64,000 nucleotides of DNA from Nocardia macrotermitis. GTDB lineage: Bacteria; Actinomycetota; Actinomycetes; Mycobacteriales; Mycobacteriaceae. The notes under the pieces were generated by a model, which did not search any database, was not told the DNA's origin, and saw nothing but the letters and a program-made list of their open reading frames with translations. Location of the stretch: the NCBI RefSeq assembly GCF_009604405.1, contig NZ_WEGK01000016.1, positions 121,620 through 185,619 on the forward strand. Reading direction: 5' to 3'. The position numbers and the translations under genes are program-made. Positions 57,322-64,000 of the stretch are shown here, piece after piece; the stretch's first letter is position 1, and every line of letters begins with the position of its first letter.

Positions 57322-58805
57322 CAGTCCGCCTTCCTGCAGTTCTCCCCCGGAGTTTGCGGGGCCTGCGACGCGGTCGTCGGCGTGGCGGGCGCGGTGGTGG
57401 TCGGAGCGGGCGCACCCGGACGGCCGTCGCCGCTGGCGGGCGCGGGCTGGCCGGGAACCGGTGCGGCGCCGGTCGGGGTGGCGGGAGTCGTGGGCGCCGG
57501 GGTGGGTTGCGGCGTCGAGGGCGTCGAGACCGTGGTCGTGGTGCTGCACGCCGGGAGCAGATCCTGCTGCGCGAGCTTGGCGAGCTGGGTGCGCGCATCG
57601 TCCAGCGCCCCCGGGGGCAGGCCGTTGTTCACCTTGTCGCGGCCGGTCTGCTCGAGATCGATGACCTGCAACTGCTTACAGCCCGAGGGAAAGCTCTCAC
57701 CCGTCGCCGCCAGGCTCAGCTCCCCGTCGCGCTGCACACAGGCGATCTGGTCGACATCGTGGATCGAATAGCCGAGCACCGAACCGGGTAACCCGCGCAC
57801 GATGACCACGTTGCCATTGTCCGCGCCGACGTAGTAGTTGTTGCGAATCATCTTGTAGCCCACCACGAGTCCCACCGCGACGGCCGCGATCAACGCGAGC
57901 GAGAGCAGGATCCAGCGCAGCTTGTGACTCTTGCGCGGCTCGGGCGGCTCCGGCGCGACCGGGGCGCGGCGCGGTGCGGCCCGCGGCGGGCGCATCGCGG
58001 CGGCACGACCGGCGGCGGTGTTCGGCGGAGGAGTGTCCTCGTCCTCACCGGAGGCCGCGCCGGCCACGATCGGGTGGCTCTGGCCGTAGTCCAGATCGAT
58101 GACGTCCGCGACGACGACGGTGACGTTGTCCGGGCCACCGCTGCGCAGGGCGAGCTCGATGAGACGGTCGGCCGCCTCGTCGGTGTTGCCCTCCCGCAAT
58201 GTGTTTCCGATCGTCTCGTCGCTGACCACGTCGGACAGGCCGTCCGAGCACAGCAGGTAGCGATCGCCCGCCCGTGCCTCCCGCATGATCAGTGTGGGAT
58301 CGATCTCATTGCCGGTGAGCGCCCGCATGATCAGCGATCGCTGCGGATGGGTGTGCGCCTGTTCGGGCGTGATCCGGCCCTCGTCGACCAGCGACTGCAC
58401 GAACGTGTCGTCGCGGGTGATCTGGGCCAGCTCGTTGTCGCGGAACAGGTACGCGCGCGAATCGCCGATGTGCGCCAGGCCGAGTTTCTTGCCCGCGAAC
58501 AGGATTGCGGTGAGCGTGGTGCCCATGCCGTCCAGTTCGGGCTCTTCCTCGACCTGGTCGGCGATGGCCGCGTTGCCCGAATGCACCGCGCGATCCAGCT
58601 TGCCGAGCAGGTCGTCGCCGGGCTCGTCATCGTCGAGATGCGCGAGTGCGGCGATCATCAATTGGGAGGCGACTTCACCGGCGGCATGGCCGCCCATTCC
58701 GTCGGCCAGCGCGAGCAGGCGCGCGCCGGCGTAAACGGAATCCTCGTTGTTGCCTCGGACGAGTCCGCGGTCGCTGCGCGCCGCGTAACGAAGAACAAGT
58801 GTCAC
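57321..58805 (-). CDS. pstP: PP2C-family Ser/Thr phosphatase PstP
   Basis: A 494-aa protein. The PP2C domain (about 1-235) has RSDRGLVRGNNEDS, ALADGMGGHAAGEVAS, HIGDSRAYLFRD and LLCSDGLSDVVSDE, providing the metal-binding Asp residues. One membrane helix (about 300-322, WILLSLALIAAVAVGLVVGYKM) and an extracellular region with two Cys follow, then a long Pro/Thr/Ala-rich tail. It reverses PknA and PknB phosphorylation. It overlaps fhaB by ATGA. Confidence 0.97.
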   Translation of the reverse strand: MTLVLRYAARSDRGLVRGNNEDSVYAGARLLALADGMGGHAAGEVASQLMIAALAHLDDDEPGDDLLGKLDRAVHSGNAAIADQVEEEPELDGMGTTLTAILFAGKKLGLAHIGDSRAYLFRDNELAQITRDDTFVQSLVDEGRITPEQAHTHPQRSLIMRALTGNEIDPTLIMREARAGDRYLLCSDGLSDVVSDETIGNTLREGNTDEAADRLIELALRSGGPDNVTVVVADVIDLDYGQSHPIVAGAASGEDEDTPPPNTAAGRAAAMRPPRAAPRRAPVAPEPPEPRKSHKLRWILLSLALIAAVAVGLVVGYKMIRNNYYVGADNGNVVIVRGLPGSVLGYSIHDVDQIACVQRDGELSLAATGESFPSGCKQLQVIDLEQTGRDKVNNGLPPGALDDARTQLAKLAQQDLLPACSTTTTVSTPSTPQPTPAPTTPATPTGAAPVPGQPAPASGDGRPGAPAPTTTAPATPTTASQAPQTPGENCRKAD

Positions 58806-59269
58806 GATCGCAGCTCGATCACTGTCTTACCGACACGGACGGGGGACCCGAGCGGAACCCGCACCGGGGTGGTGACCTTCGCGCGGTCGAGATAGGTGCC
58901 GTTGGTGGAACCCAGATCTTCGACGTACCAGTCCTCGCCTCGCGGCGAGAGTCGCGCATGCCTGGTCGAGGCATAGTCATCGGTGAGTACCAGCGTGGAA
59001 TCGTCGGCACGCCCGATGAGCACCGGTTGGGCACCCAGGGTTATCCGGGTACCGGCGAGTGAACCTTGAGTCACCACTAGATACTTGGCGCCCTTCTGGC
59101 CACGGCTGAGGGATGGCAGCACCGAGGAACCGCGTGCGGCCCGGGGCTGGATCCGAATGCCGGATGCCGCGTAGATGTCGCTGCGCAGAGTCCGGAGCAC
59201 CGCCCATACGAACAGCCACAACAGCAGTAGGAACCCCGCACGGGTCAATTGCAGGATCAGTCCCTGCAC
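58802..59269 (-). CDS. fhaB: FHA-domain protein FhaB (FipA)
   Basis: A 155-aa protein. The N-terminal membrane helix (LTRAGFLLLLWLFVWAVLRTLR) precedes a short linker and an FHA domain (about 78-152: PVLIGRADDSTLVLTDDYAS, TRHARLSPRGEDWYVEDLGS and TNGTYLDRAKV). FHA domains bind phosphothreonine, and this protein links the kinases to division proteins. GTG 59269 is chosen because GGTGGAG precedes it and it matches the family length; the longer frame from 59320 is rejected. Confidence 0.95.
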   Translation of the reverse strand: MQGLILQLTRAGFLLLLWLFVWAVLRTLRSDIYAASGIRIQPRAARGSSVLPSLSRGQKGAKYLVVTQGSLAGTRITLGAQPVLIGRADDSTLVLTDDYASTRHARLSPRGEDWYVEDLGSTNGTYLDRAKVTTPVRVPLGSPVRVGKTVIELRS

Positions 59270-59453
59270 GGTGCTCCACCTCCTGTTCCTGCCGATATGG
59301 GACGACGGTCCGACCCCCAACCGGCTTGCTGGTCAGCACGGACCTGCTGCCGACCGAGGGTTGGCAGCATCATAGGGCCGATGACCGGTTGCGATCACGA
59401 TAAGGGCAAGTTTTCCGCGCCGCATCGTGACCCGCATCGGCGAGCTTACGGGA

Positions 59454-60866
59454 TCAGACGATTCGGATCAGGATCTCGGAATGTCCGGCGCGGATGATAT
59501 CCCCGTCGGCGAGCTGCCAATCCTGCACCGGCGAGCCGTTGACCAGCGTTCCGTTGGTGGAACCGAGGTCCGAGAGCATCGCGACCTGACCGTCCCAGCG
59601 CACCTCGATGTGGCGGCGGGACACCCCGGTGTCGGGAAGCCGGAAGTGCGCGTCCTGGCCGCGGCCGATGATGTTGCTTCCCTCACGCAGCTGATAGGTC
59701 CGGCCGCTGCCGTCGTCGAGCTGGAGGGTGGCCGAGTAGCCCGAACCGCCCGCGGCGGCCTGGCCGGGCTGGGCGTAGCCGCCCTGCTGCTGCTGGGCGT
59801 AGCCACCCTGCTCGTAGCCCTGCTGCTGGCCGTAACCGCTCTGCTCGTAACCGCCCTGCTGCTGGCCGTAGCCCTGCTGGTAACTCTGGTCGTAGCCCTG
59901 TTGCTGCTGGCCGTAACCCTGGTCGTAGCCGCTCGGTGTCTGGCCGTATGCCTGCTGTTGGCCGTAACCACCCTGGTCCGCGTAACCCTGCTGTTGCCCG
60001 TAGGCCTGGTCGCTGTAGCCCTGGTGGTTCTGCTCGGCGTAACCCTGTTGGTCGTAGCCCTGCTGCTGGCCGTAACTGCCCTGGTCGTAGCCGCTGTGCT
60101 GGTCGTAACCCTGGTCGTAGCCCTGTTGGTCGTACCCCTGCTGCTGGCCGTACGCCGCGCCGCCCTGCTGGTAGTCCTGACCGTTCTGGTAGTCGCCGTA
60201 ACCCTGTTGCGCGTCGGGTGCGGCGTATTCGCCACCGGCCGGAGCCTGGTAGTTACCGCCGGGGGCCTGATAGCCGCCACGGCCGTAATCGTCGTAGCCC
60301 TGGGCGGGACGGCCCGCCGGGGGCGGCGCGTACCCGCGGTTGCGTGGATCGGACTCCGCGGGCTCACGGCTCGGGTCGTAGCCTGAGTTCTGCGTCATGG
60401 GGCCAGCTCCTGGTTGCGGGTTTGCGGTTCTCTGTCGGGGTGGTCCAGGTCGGCCGGGTGAGGGTCCGCGAGCCGCCGGAGTCCGGCGGTCCGCGTCGGG
60501 ATCGACCCGACCGCGAGTCCTGAACTGCCCGGTGTGCAGCGTAGGGGATGGTTCGAACTCGACGTGTACTTCACCGTAGGTCTGCCACCCCTGTTCCTGG
60601 ATGTAATCCTGGAGATGTTTGGCGAAGGCCCGGGTGGTGAGGTCGTGATCGGCGTCGAGTTGTTGCAGGTCCGACGCGTTGATGGTGATGGTGTAACTGT
60701 TGGGAGCCAGCAGGTGGCCACCCTCGAGCTCGGTGACCCGATCGGCAGCCTCACGTTGCAGCGCCGCCTCCACCTCCTGGGGGACGACACTACCGCCGAA
60801 GACGCGCGCGAACGCGTCGCCGACCGCCCCCTGCAGGCGGCGTTCGAAGCGGGTCACGAAACCCAT
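59454..60866 (-). CDS. fhaA: FHA-domain protein FhaA with DUF3662 N-terminus
   Basis: A 470-aa protein. The N-terminal DUF3662 domain (about 1-120: MGFVTRFERRLQGAVGDAFA, VVPQEVEAALQREA, YTITINASDLQQLD) is followed by a very long Gln/Gly/Tyr-rich low-complexity region (about 175-375) built from GYGQQQGYDQ-like units. A C-terminal FHA domain (about 385-470: SNIIGRGQDAHFRLPDTGVS, RRHIEVRWDG and LGSTNGTLVNG) completes it. FhaA binds phosphorylated partners such as MviN in mycobacteria. AAGGAGG supports ATG 60866. It is the first gene of the leftward kinase/wall operon, 185 bp upstream of fhaB. Confidence 0.95.
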   Translation of the reverse strand: MGFVTRFERRLQGAVGDAFARVFGGSVVPQEVEAALQREAADRVTELEGGHLLAPNSYTITINASDLQQLDADHDLTTRAFAKHLQDYIQEQGWQTYGEVHVEFEPSPTLHTGQFRTRGRVDPDADRRTPAARGPSPGRPGPPRQRTANPQPGAGPMTQNSGYDPSREPAESDPRNRGYAPPPAGRPAQGYDDYGRGGYQAPGGNYQAPAGGEYAAPDAQQGYGDYQNGQDYQQGGAAYGQQQGYDQQGYDQGYDQHSGYDQGSYGQQQGYDQQGYAEQNHQGYSDQAYGQQQGYADQGGYGQQQAYGQTPSGYDQGYGQQQQGYDQSYQQGYGQQQGGYEQSGYGQQQGYEQGGYAQQQQGGYAQPGQAAAGGSGYSATLQLDDGSGRTYQLREGSNIIGRGQDAHFRLPDTGVSRRHIEVRWDGQVAMLSDLGSTNGTLVNGSPVQDWQLADGDIIRAGHSEILIRIV

Positions 60867-60915
60867 CTCGGCCTCCTTCGGTACACATGCGTCAGGTCGT
60901 CTGTTCAGGATTGGC

Positions 60916-60936
60916 GACACGCCGATAGGGCGTGTC
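60916..60936. promoter_or_regulatory. Palindrome in the promoter region of fhaA
   Basis: GACACGCC (60916-60923) and GGCGTGTC (60929-60936) form a perfect 8-bp inverted repeat with a 5-bp spacer, 50-70 bp upstream of the fhaA start. A third CGACAC follows at about 60944-60949. It is likely an operator for the operon; the regulator is unknown. Confidence 0.45.
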
Positions 60937-61096
60937 GACGTAGCGACACGGTCCCTGCATGATATCCACGATCGTCCACACCTGTAACTCCCGGCGCACC
61001 CCCAGGGTTCCCAATCCTGCGCAACACCCCGTGTAGGTCCGTGAACAGGCGATTTCTTTCCGTCGTCGCCCCCGTGCTACTGTCTTCGAGTCGCTC

Positions 61097-61182
61097 GGGC
61101 GAGTGGCGGAATGGCAGACGCGCTGGCTTCAGGTGCCAGTGTCCTTCGGGACGTGGGGGTTCAAGTCCCCCTTCGCCCACCA
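61097..61182 (+). tRNA. tRNA-Leu(CAG)
   Basis: An 86-nt class II tRNA with acceptor GGGCGAG pairing to TTCGCCC, anticodon loop TTCAGGT in the stem CTGGC/GCCAG (anticodon CAG), a long variable arm containing GTCCTTCGGGAC and T-arm GGTTCAAGTCC. CCA is encoded at 61180-61182. The following genes include a tyrosine recombinase, so this tRNA is the likely attachment site of a second element. Confidence 0.95.
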
Positions 61183-61215
61183 GAACGACGGCATACGTGC
61201 CACATCCAACGGCAT

Positions 61216-61239
61216 GGTGTTCAAGTGCGCTTGAACACC
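61216..61239. promoter_or_regulatory. 10-bp inverted repeat downstream of tRNA-Leu
   Basis: GGTGTTCAAG (61216-61225) and CTTGAACACC (61230-61239) pair perfectly around TGCG. GGTTCAAG occurs in the tRNA T-arm just upstream, so the repeat partly echoes the tRNA end. It may be a recombinase arm site, a terminator for the tRNA, or an operator. Confidence 0.45.
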
Positions 61240-61345
61240 CGCAGGAGGTGGCAAGCATGCTCGTCGTGTTGCAGTACCAGATTGCGAATGCGCCGATCAT
61301 CGGATTACCGGTGGTCGGCGTTTCGTGTTTCCGGGGGTGGTCGTT

Positions 61346-61774
61346 GTGATCACGCCCATCGTTCCGCCGCAGGCCCCGTTGCAGGAGTTGCTGCACGGTC
61401 CGATCGCCTATCCGGTTCCCGTGCGACGTGCCCAGGACGATCTGGTCTACGGCATGTCGACGGTCGGCGAGGGTGGCCGGATTCTCGACCGGCAGGTTTT
61501 CCGCAAGCTGACCTGGAAACCGGGCACTCGCCTGAACATTCGTTGCTCCGACCACGGGGTCCTGCTCGTTGCCCCGTCGAAGGAAGGCGCTGCGACAGTG
61601 ACCTCCGACGAGTTGTTCCGGGTGCACTACAAATTGCGCAGATGCGTCAATCTGTTCATCGGTGACCGAGTCCTATTGATAGGGCGGATCTCACAACGGC
61701 GGCTCGTAGTACATCCACCTGCCGCCATGGACGAGCTGTTCGCCGAGAGCGTTCACCTGCTGGACCGGTGGTGA
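61346..61774 (+). CDS. AbrB/SpoVT-like domain protein
   Basis: A protein of about 142 aa. The part around GMSTVGEGGRILDRQVFRKLTWKPGTRLNIRCSDHGVLLVAPS resembles the swapped-hairpin AbrB/SpoVT DNA-binding fold (strand, turn, hydrophobic strand). The C-terminal part (HYKLRRCVNLFIGDRVLLIG, RRLVVHPPAAMDELF) adds further strands. GTG 61346 is one of several consecutive GTG codons that could be the start. Its stop overlaps the start of the tyrosine recombinase (GTGA), so it may regulate or assist the recombinase. Confidence 0.65.
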   Translation: MITPIVPPQAPLQELLHGPIAYPVPVRRAQDDLVYGMSTVGEGGRILDRQVFRKLTWKPGTRLNIRCSDHGVLLVAPSKEGAATVTSDELFRVHYKLRRCVNLFIGDRVLLIGRISQRRLVVHPPAAMDELFAESVHLLDRW

Positions 61775-62838
61775 CGATGACCACATCACTCGACCGGTCC
61801 TCCGGAGCCAACGCCGAAACGGTCGCCGCAGCTCGATTGCTTTTGTCTCAAATGGGCATCTCCGCCGCCGATCTCGTGGCCGACGGTCCCTGCGCTCCCA
61901 CATTCGGCGAGGTCATTCCCAAAGTCCGCCTGACCCTGACCGCCGGGACGCTCCGCACCTACGACACCCACTTCAAGCGCCTGCTGAATGTATGGAGCGA
62001 CCACCGTCTCGACGCCGTGTCGAAGCCCGATCTCGAGGGGATGGCCCGGGTGGTCCGGGACACCGCCCGCACGACCCGGGCGACTCGTGGCGGAGGTGGC
62101 GCGGTCGAGAACTTCGTGAGCGCTGTCCGATGCATATACCGATACGCCGAGGAGAACGGCTGGATCCGCCCCTCGGACAACCCTGCTCGCAAGGTGCCCA
62201 AGCCCACCCGCCGTGGCTCACATCGCTACGCCATCCCGTCCGGGCAACTCGCCGAAATCTGCCACGCCGCAGCCACTTCCGGCAACGACCCCGAACTCGA
62301 CTCGCTGATCCTGCGACTGCACATCGAAACGGCCTGCCGCCGCGGCGGGGCGCTCGCGCTGCGACCACACGACCTCGACGTCGACCAGTGCCTGATCTAC
62401 CTGCGGGAGAAGGGCGGGACGACCCGCTGGCAACCTGTCTCACCGACCCTGATGCGTCACCTGGTCCAACACGCCGAAGAACGCCACGCACCCAAATCCG
62501 AGCAGCTGCTGCGCTACCGGTCCGGTGCGCCCCTGACCGACCGCCGATACGACCACATCTGGGTCCGCATCGGCGGAATCCTGCCCTGGGTCGCGGTGCA
62601 GGGTATTTCGACGCACTGGCTGAGGCACACCACGCTCACCTGGGTCGAGCGTACGTTCGGCCCCGCCGTGGCCCGCGCCTACGCCGGCCACGAAGGCAAG
62701 AGCGGCGGAACAACGGGCACCTACGTCAAAGCCGACATCTGCGAGGTCGCCGCCGCACTCTCCGTCCTCACCGGCGAACAGCATCCGCTTGCGTCCGCAC
62801 CGGCCATGCTGCTGAACCCCGACCAGTCCGCACGCTGA
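61771..62838 (+). CDS. Tyrosine-type site-specific recombinase
   Basis: A 355-aa protein. The SAM-like core-binding domain (about 45-130: TFGEVIPKVRLTLTAGTLRTYD and VENFVSAVRCIYRYAEENGW) is followed by the catalytic domain with Arg in IETACRRGGALAL, HWLRHTT (the HxxR motif), AGHEGKSG and nucleophile Tyr in TGTYVKA. It begins at GTG 61771, overlapping the preceding stop, or at ATG 61777. Its place 0.6 kb downstream of tRNA-Leu suggests that it integrates an element at that tRNA. Confidence 0.9.
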   Translation: MTMTTSLDRSSGANAETVAAARLLLSQMGISAADLVADGPCAPTFGEVIPKVRLTLTAGTLRTYDTHFKRLLNVWSDHRLDAVSKPDLEGMARVVRDTARTTRATRGGGGAVENFVSAVRCIYRYAEENGWIRPSDNPARKVPKPTRRGSHRYAIPSGQLAEICHAAATSGNDPELDSLILRLHIETACRRGGALALRPHDLDVDQCLIYLREKGGTTRWQPVSPTLMRHLVQHAEERHAPKSEQLLRYRSGAPLTDRRYDHIWVRIGGILPWVAVQGISTHWLRHTTLTWVERTFGPAVARAYAGHEGKSGGTTGTYVKADICEVAAALSVLTGEQHPLASAPAMLLNPDQSAR

Positions 62839-62864
62839 CCACGTACCCACCGGAAAGGTCCTCC

Positions 62865-63674
62865 ATGTCCACCGACATTCGCACGACGTCTGCGGTGCCC
62901 ACTGCGTCCGCCGACCACAGTGGTCCGCGTGCACACGTCTTCTTCTGGAGCGTGCTCGCCGCCGCCGCCCTCGTAAGCATCACCGGCAACGCCACCTACG
63001 CGGTCCTGCACGCACCAGCCGTACCGCTGGTCGTCGCCGCAGTCGCCGTCGTTCCCCCGATCGCCCTGCTGGCCGCAGTCCACGGCGTCACGATCCTGCT
63101 CCGTGCACACGCCCAAGCCCGCCTCACCCACCTCATAGCCACTCTCATGACCGTGCTGATCGCAGGCGGGGCTTTCTGGCTCTCGTTCACTGCACTGCGT
63201 GCGCTCGCCGTGCAAGCGGGAATCCCCACCCACGAAGCCTGGCTCTGGCCACTGATCATCGAAGGCTCGATGGCCCAATCAACCGTCGCACTCCTCGCAC
63301 TCGCCCGTTCTCCCCGCTTCGAGCTGCACACGAGACTCGCGGTCGTCGAGGAGGCCACGCCAGCGACCCAGAATTCGAATGACGCCACTGCGGAAGACGA
63401 TGACGACCACCACGAACCAGAACAACACCCGACGATCAACGCCACCCCTAAACCAGCCGACAAGCCTGCAACCCACCCCTGGCCCGAAATCGCCGCAGCC
63501 ATATGCAACCGAGACCCCTCCCACCGCCGCGACCCAGCCGAGGTGACAACCATCCTCACCCGCCACTACAACGACGGCCGAACCCCAACCCAGATCTCCC
63601 GAGAACTCAACAGAAGCCGATCGACAGTCAGCAGAATCATCAGCCACGCAACGGAATTCGTACCAGCCCGATGA
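62865..63674 (+). CDS. DUF2637 membrane protein with C-terminal HTH
   Basis: A 269-aa protein with four membrane helices (about 25-145: VFFWSVLAAAALVSITGNATYA, VPLVVAAVAVVPPIALLAAV, LIATLMTVLIAGGAFWLSF, EAWLWPLIIEGSMAQSTVALL). These match DUF2637, whose members include Spd-type spread proteins of actinobacterial plasmids. A disordered acidic linker leads to a helix-turn-helix end (RTPTQISRELNRSRSTVSRIIS). GGAAAGG precedes ATG 62865. It probably takes part in transfer or copy control of the second element. Confidence 0.8.
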   Translation: MSTDIRTTSAVPTASADHSGPRAHVFFWSVLAAAALVSITGNATYAVLHAPAVPLVVAAVAVVPPIALLAAVHGVTILLRAHAQARLTHLIATLMTVLIAGGAFWLSFTALRALAVQAGIPTHEAWLWPLIIEGSMAQSTVALLALARSPRFELHTRLAVVEEATPATQNSNDATAEDDDDHHEPEQHPTINATPKPADKPATHPWPEIAAAICNRDPSHRRDPAEVTTILTRHYNDGRTPTQISRELNRSRSTVSRIISHATEFVPAR

Positions 63675-63821
63675 ACGTCACGAGCAGATCCAACAGCGCC
63701 GCAACCTTCAGCAGGCATCGCGTAGGTTCGATGCATGGTCCGTACCGGCGTACTTCGGTGCACGCGAGTCAAAGTGAATGAAATTGGCTACTTCCGGCGA
63801 TAACATCGCAGGTCAAGAAGT

Positions 63822-63850
63822 GTCGGCCCCGCACGCGCGGGGATGTTCCC
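63822..63850. CRISPR. Single type I-E-like CRISPR repeat (isolated)
   Basis: The 29 bases fit the actinobacterial type I-E repeat pattern: start GTCGGCCCCGC, palindromic CCCCGC/GCGGGG around ACGC, then ATGTTCCC. The preceding 40 bases, ending GCAGGTCAAGAAGT, look like the leader end of such arrays. No second repeat occurs at the expected 61-bp interval (63883) or later in the window, and no cas gene is present. Confidence 0.55.
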
Positions 63851-63940
63851 AAACTCACCCAACTCGTCCCCCATGTCAATGGCCATATGGAAGTCGCCGT
63901 TGGTGGCCAAGTGAGGTATCCACTGGTGGCCAGGGAAAGT

Positions 63941-63962
63941 CCCCACCCTCTTGCGGGTGGGG
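63941..63962 (+). terminator. Terminator-like hairpin at the window end
   Basis: CCCCACCC (63941-63948) pairs with GGGTGGGG (63955-63962) around TCTTGC, followed by GTCGTTATTTC. It could terminate a transcript crossing the isolated CRISPR repeat. Confidence 0.5.
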
Positions 63963-64000
63963 GTCGTTATTTCAGGGGCGGTCACCTCGCTTGGTCCGGT

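Larger units (their letters stand above)
61183..64000. mobile_element. Start of a second integrative element beside tRNA-Leu(CAG), continuing past the window
   Basis: Directly downstream of the tRNA lie an AbrB-like gene, a coupled tyrosine recombinase gene and a DUF2637 membrane protein gene, a set common at the recombinase end of actinobacterial integrative elements. The far end is not in the window and no second copy of the tRNA 3' end was found here, so the boundary is inferred. Confidence 0.5.

Noticed and set aside
63788..63985. A 65-codon minus-strand frame at the window end
   Set aside because: It runs through the CRISPR-like repeat and the terminator-like hairpin; the stretch GNIPARAGPT is what the repeat gives when translated.

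Overview
The window is about 64 kb of high-GC actinobacterial chromosome, most likely from Nocardia or a close mycolic-acid-containing relative. The evidence is the block crgA - trpG - pknB - pknA - pbpA - rodA - pstP - fhaB - fhaA, in the order and orientation known from mycobacteria close to oriC, together with DLW-39, ppiA, a rhomboid protease, frequent GTG starts, cutinase-family proteins and many XRE/DUF5753 regulators. This is inferred from gene content and order only.

Layout. (1) 1-284: the end of a chromosomal gene, then a hairpin whose U-tract lies on the minus strand. This is best read as the original terminator of a tRNA-Ala gene. (2) 285-38909: a 38.6 kb integrative and conjugative element (ICE) inserted at the 3' end of tRNA-Ala(UGC), which now sits at 38906-38978. 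From left to right it carries a tandem-HTH fragment, a DUF1152 gene divergent from a GntR regulator, small coupled genes, cargo (a nucleoside hydrolase-like protein, a PF04672 methyltransferase, XRE/DUF5753 regulators), and a cluster at 10.0-18.7 kb of envelope- or lipid-related proteins (hydrophobic peptide, glycine-zipper protein, cutinase, two serine-less lipase homologues, anchored protein, hydrolase) that ends in a ParA-like/BTAD fusion. Next come an AT-rich structured non-coding stretch and the conjugation genes: a leftward set (serine-less cutinase homologue, SLT-NlpC/P60 hydrolase, replication-relaxation protein, VirD4-type coupling protein, DNA methyltransferase) and a rightward set (pilin-like, VirB6/TrbL-like, PrgI-VirB4 fusion). 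An 11-bp-phased repeat array separates the two sets. A large serine recombinase closes the element. (3) 38906-61182: host chromosome with the tRNA, redox and regulatory genes, a cyclase, an ABC exporter, and the cell-division and Ser/Thr-kinase cluster. (4) 61183-64000: the start of a second integrative element beside tRNA-Leu(CAG) (AbrB-like protein, tyrosine recombinase, DUF2637 protein), then one isolated type I-E-like CRISPR repeat.

The most striking observation is that the ICE attachment core lies inside its own recombinase gene. Joining the two ends at the shared GGTGGA would fuse the first 587 codons of the recombinase, in frame, to the tandem-HTH ORF at the far left end. The predicted circular-form protein has about 733 aa and carries a DNA-binding tail. 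In the integrated state that tail is replaced by 20 residues read from the antisense strand of the tRNA. Insertion therefore seems to rewrite the recombinase C-terminus, and it also separates the tRNA from its terminator and its encoded CCA end. Other unusual features are three hydrolase homologues in the same element with the nucleophilic serine replaced by alanine, and a channel protein whose cytoplasm-type tail repeats a motif like the beta-clamp-binding QLxLPL hexapeptide.
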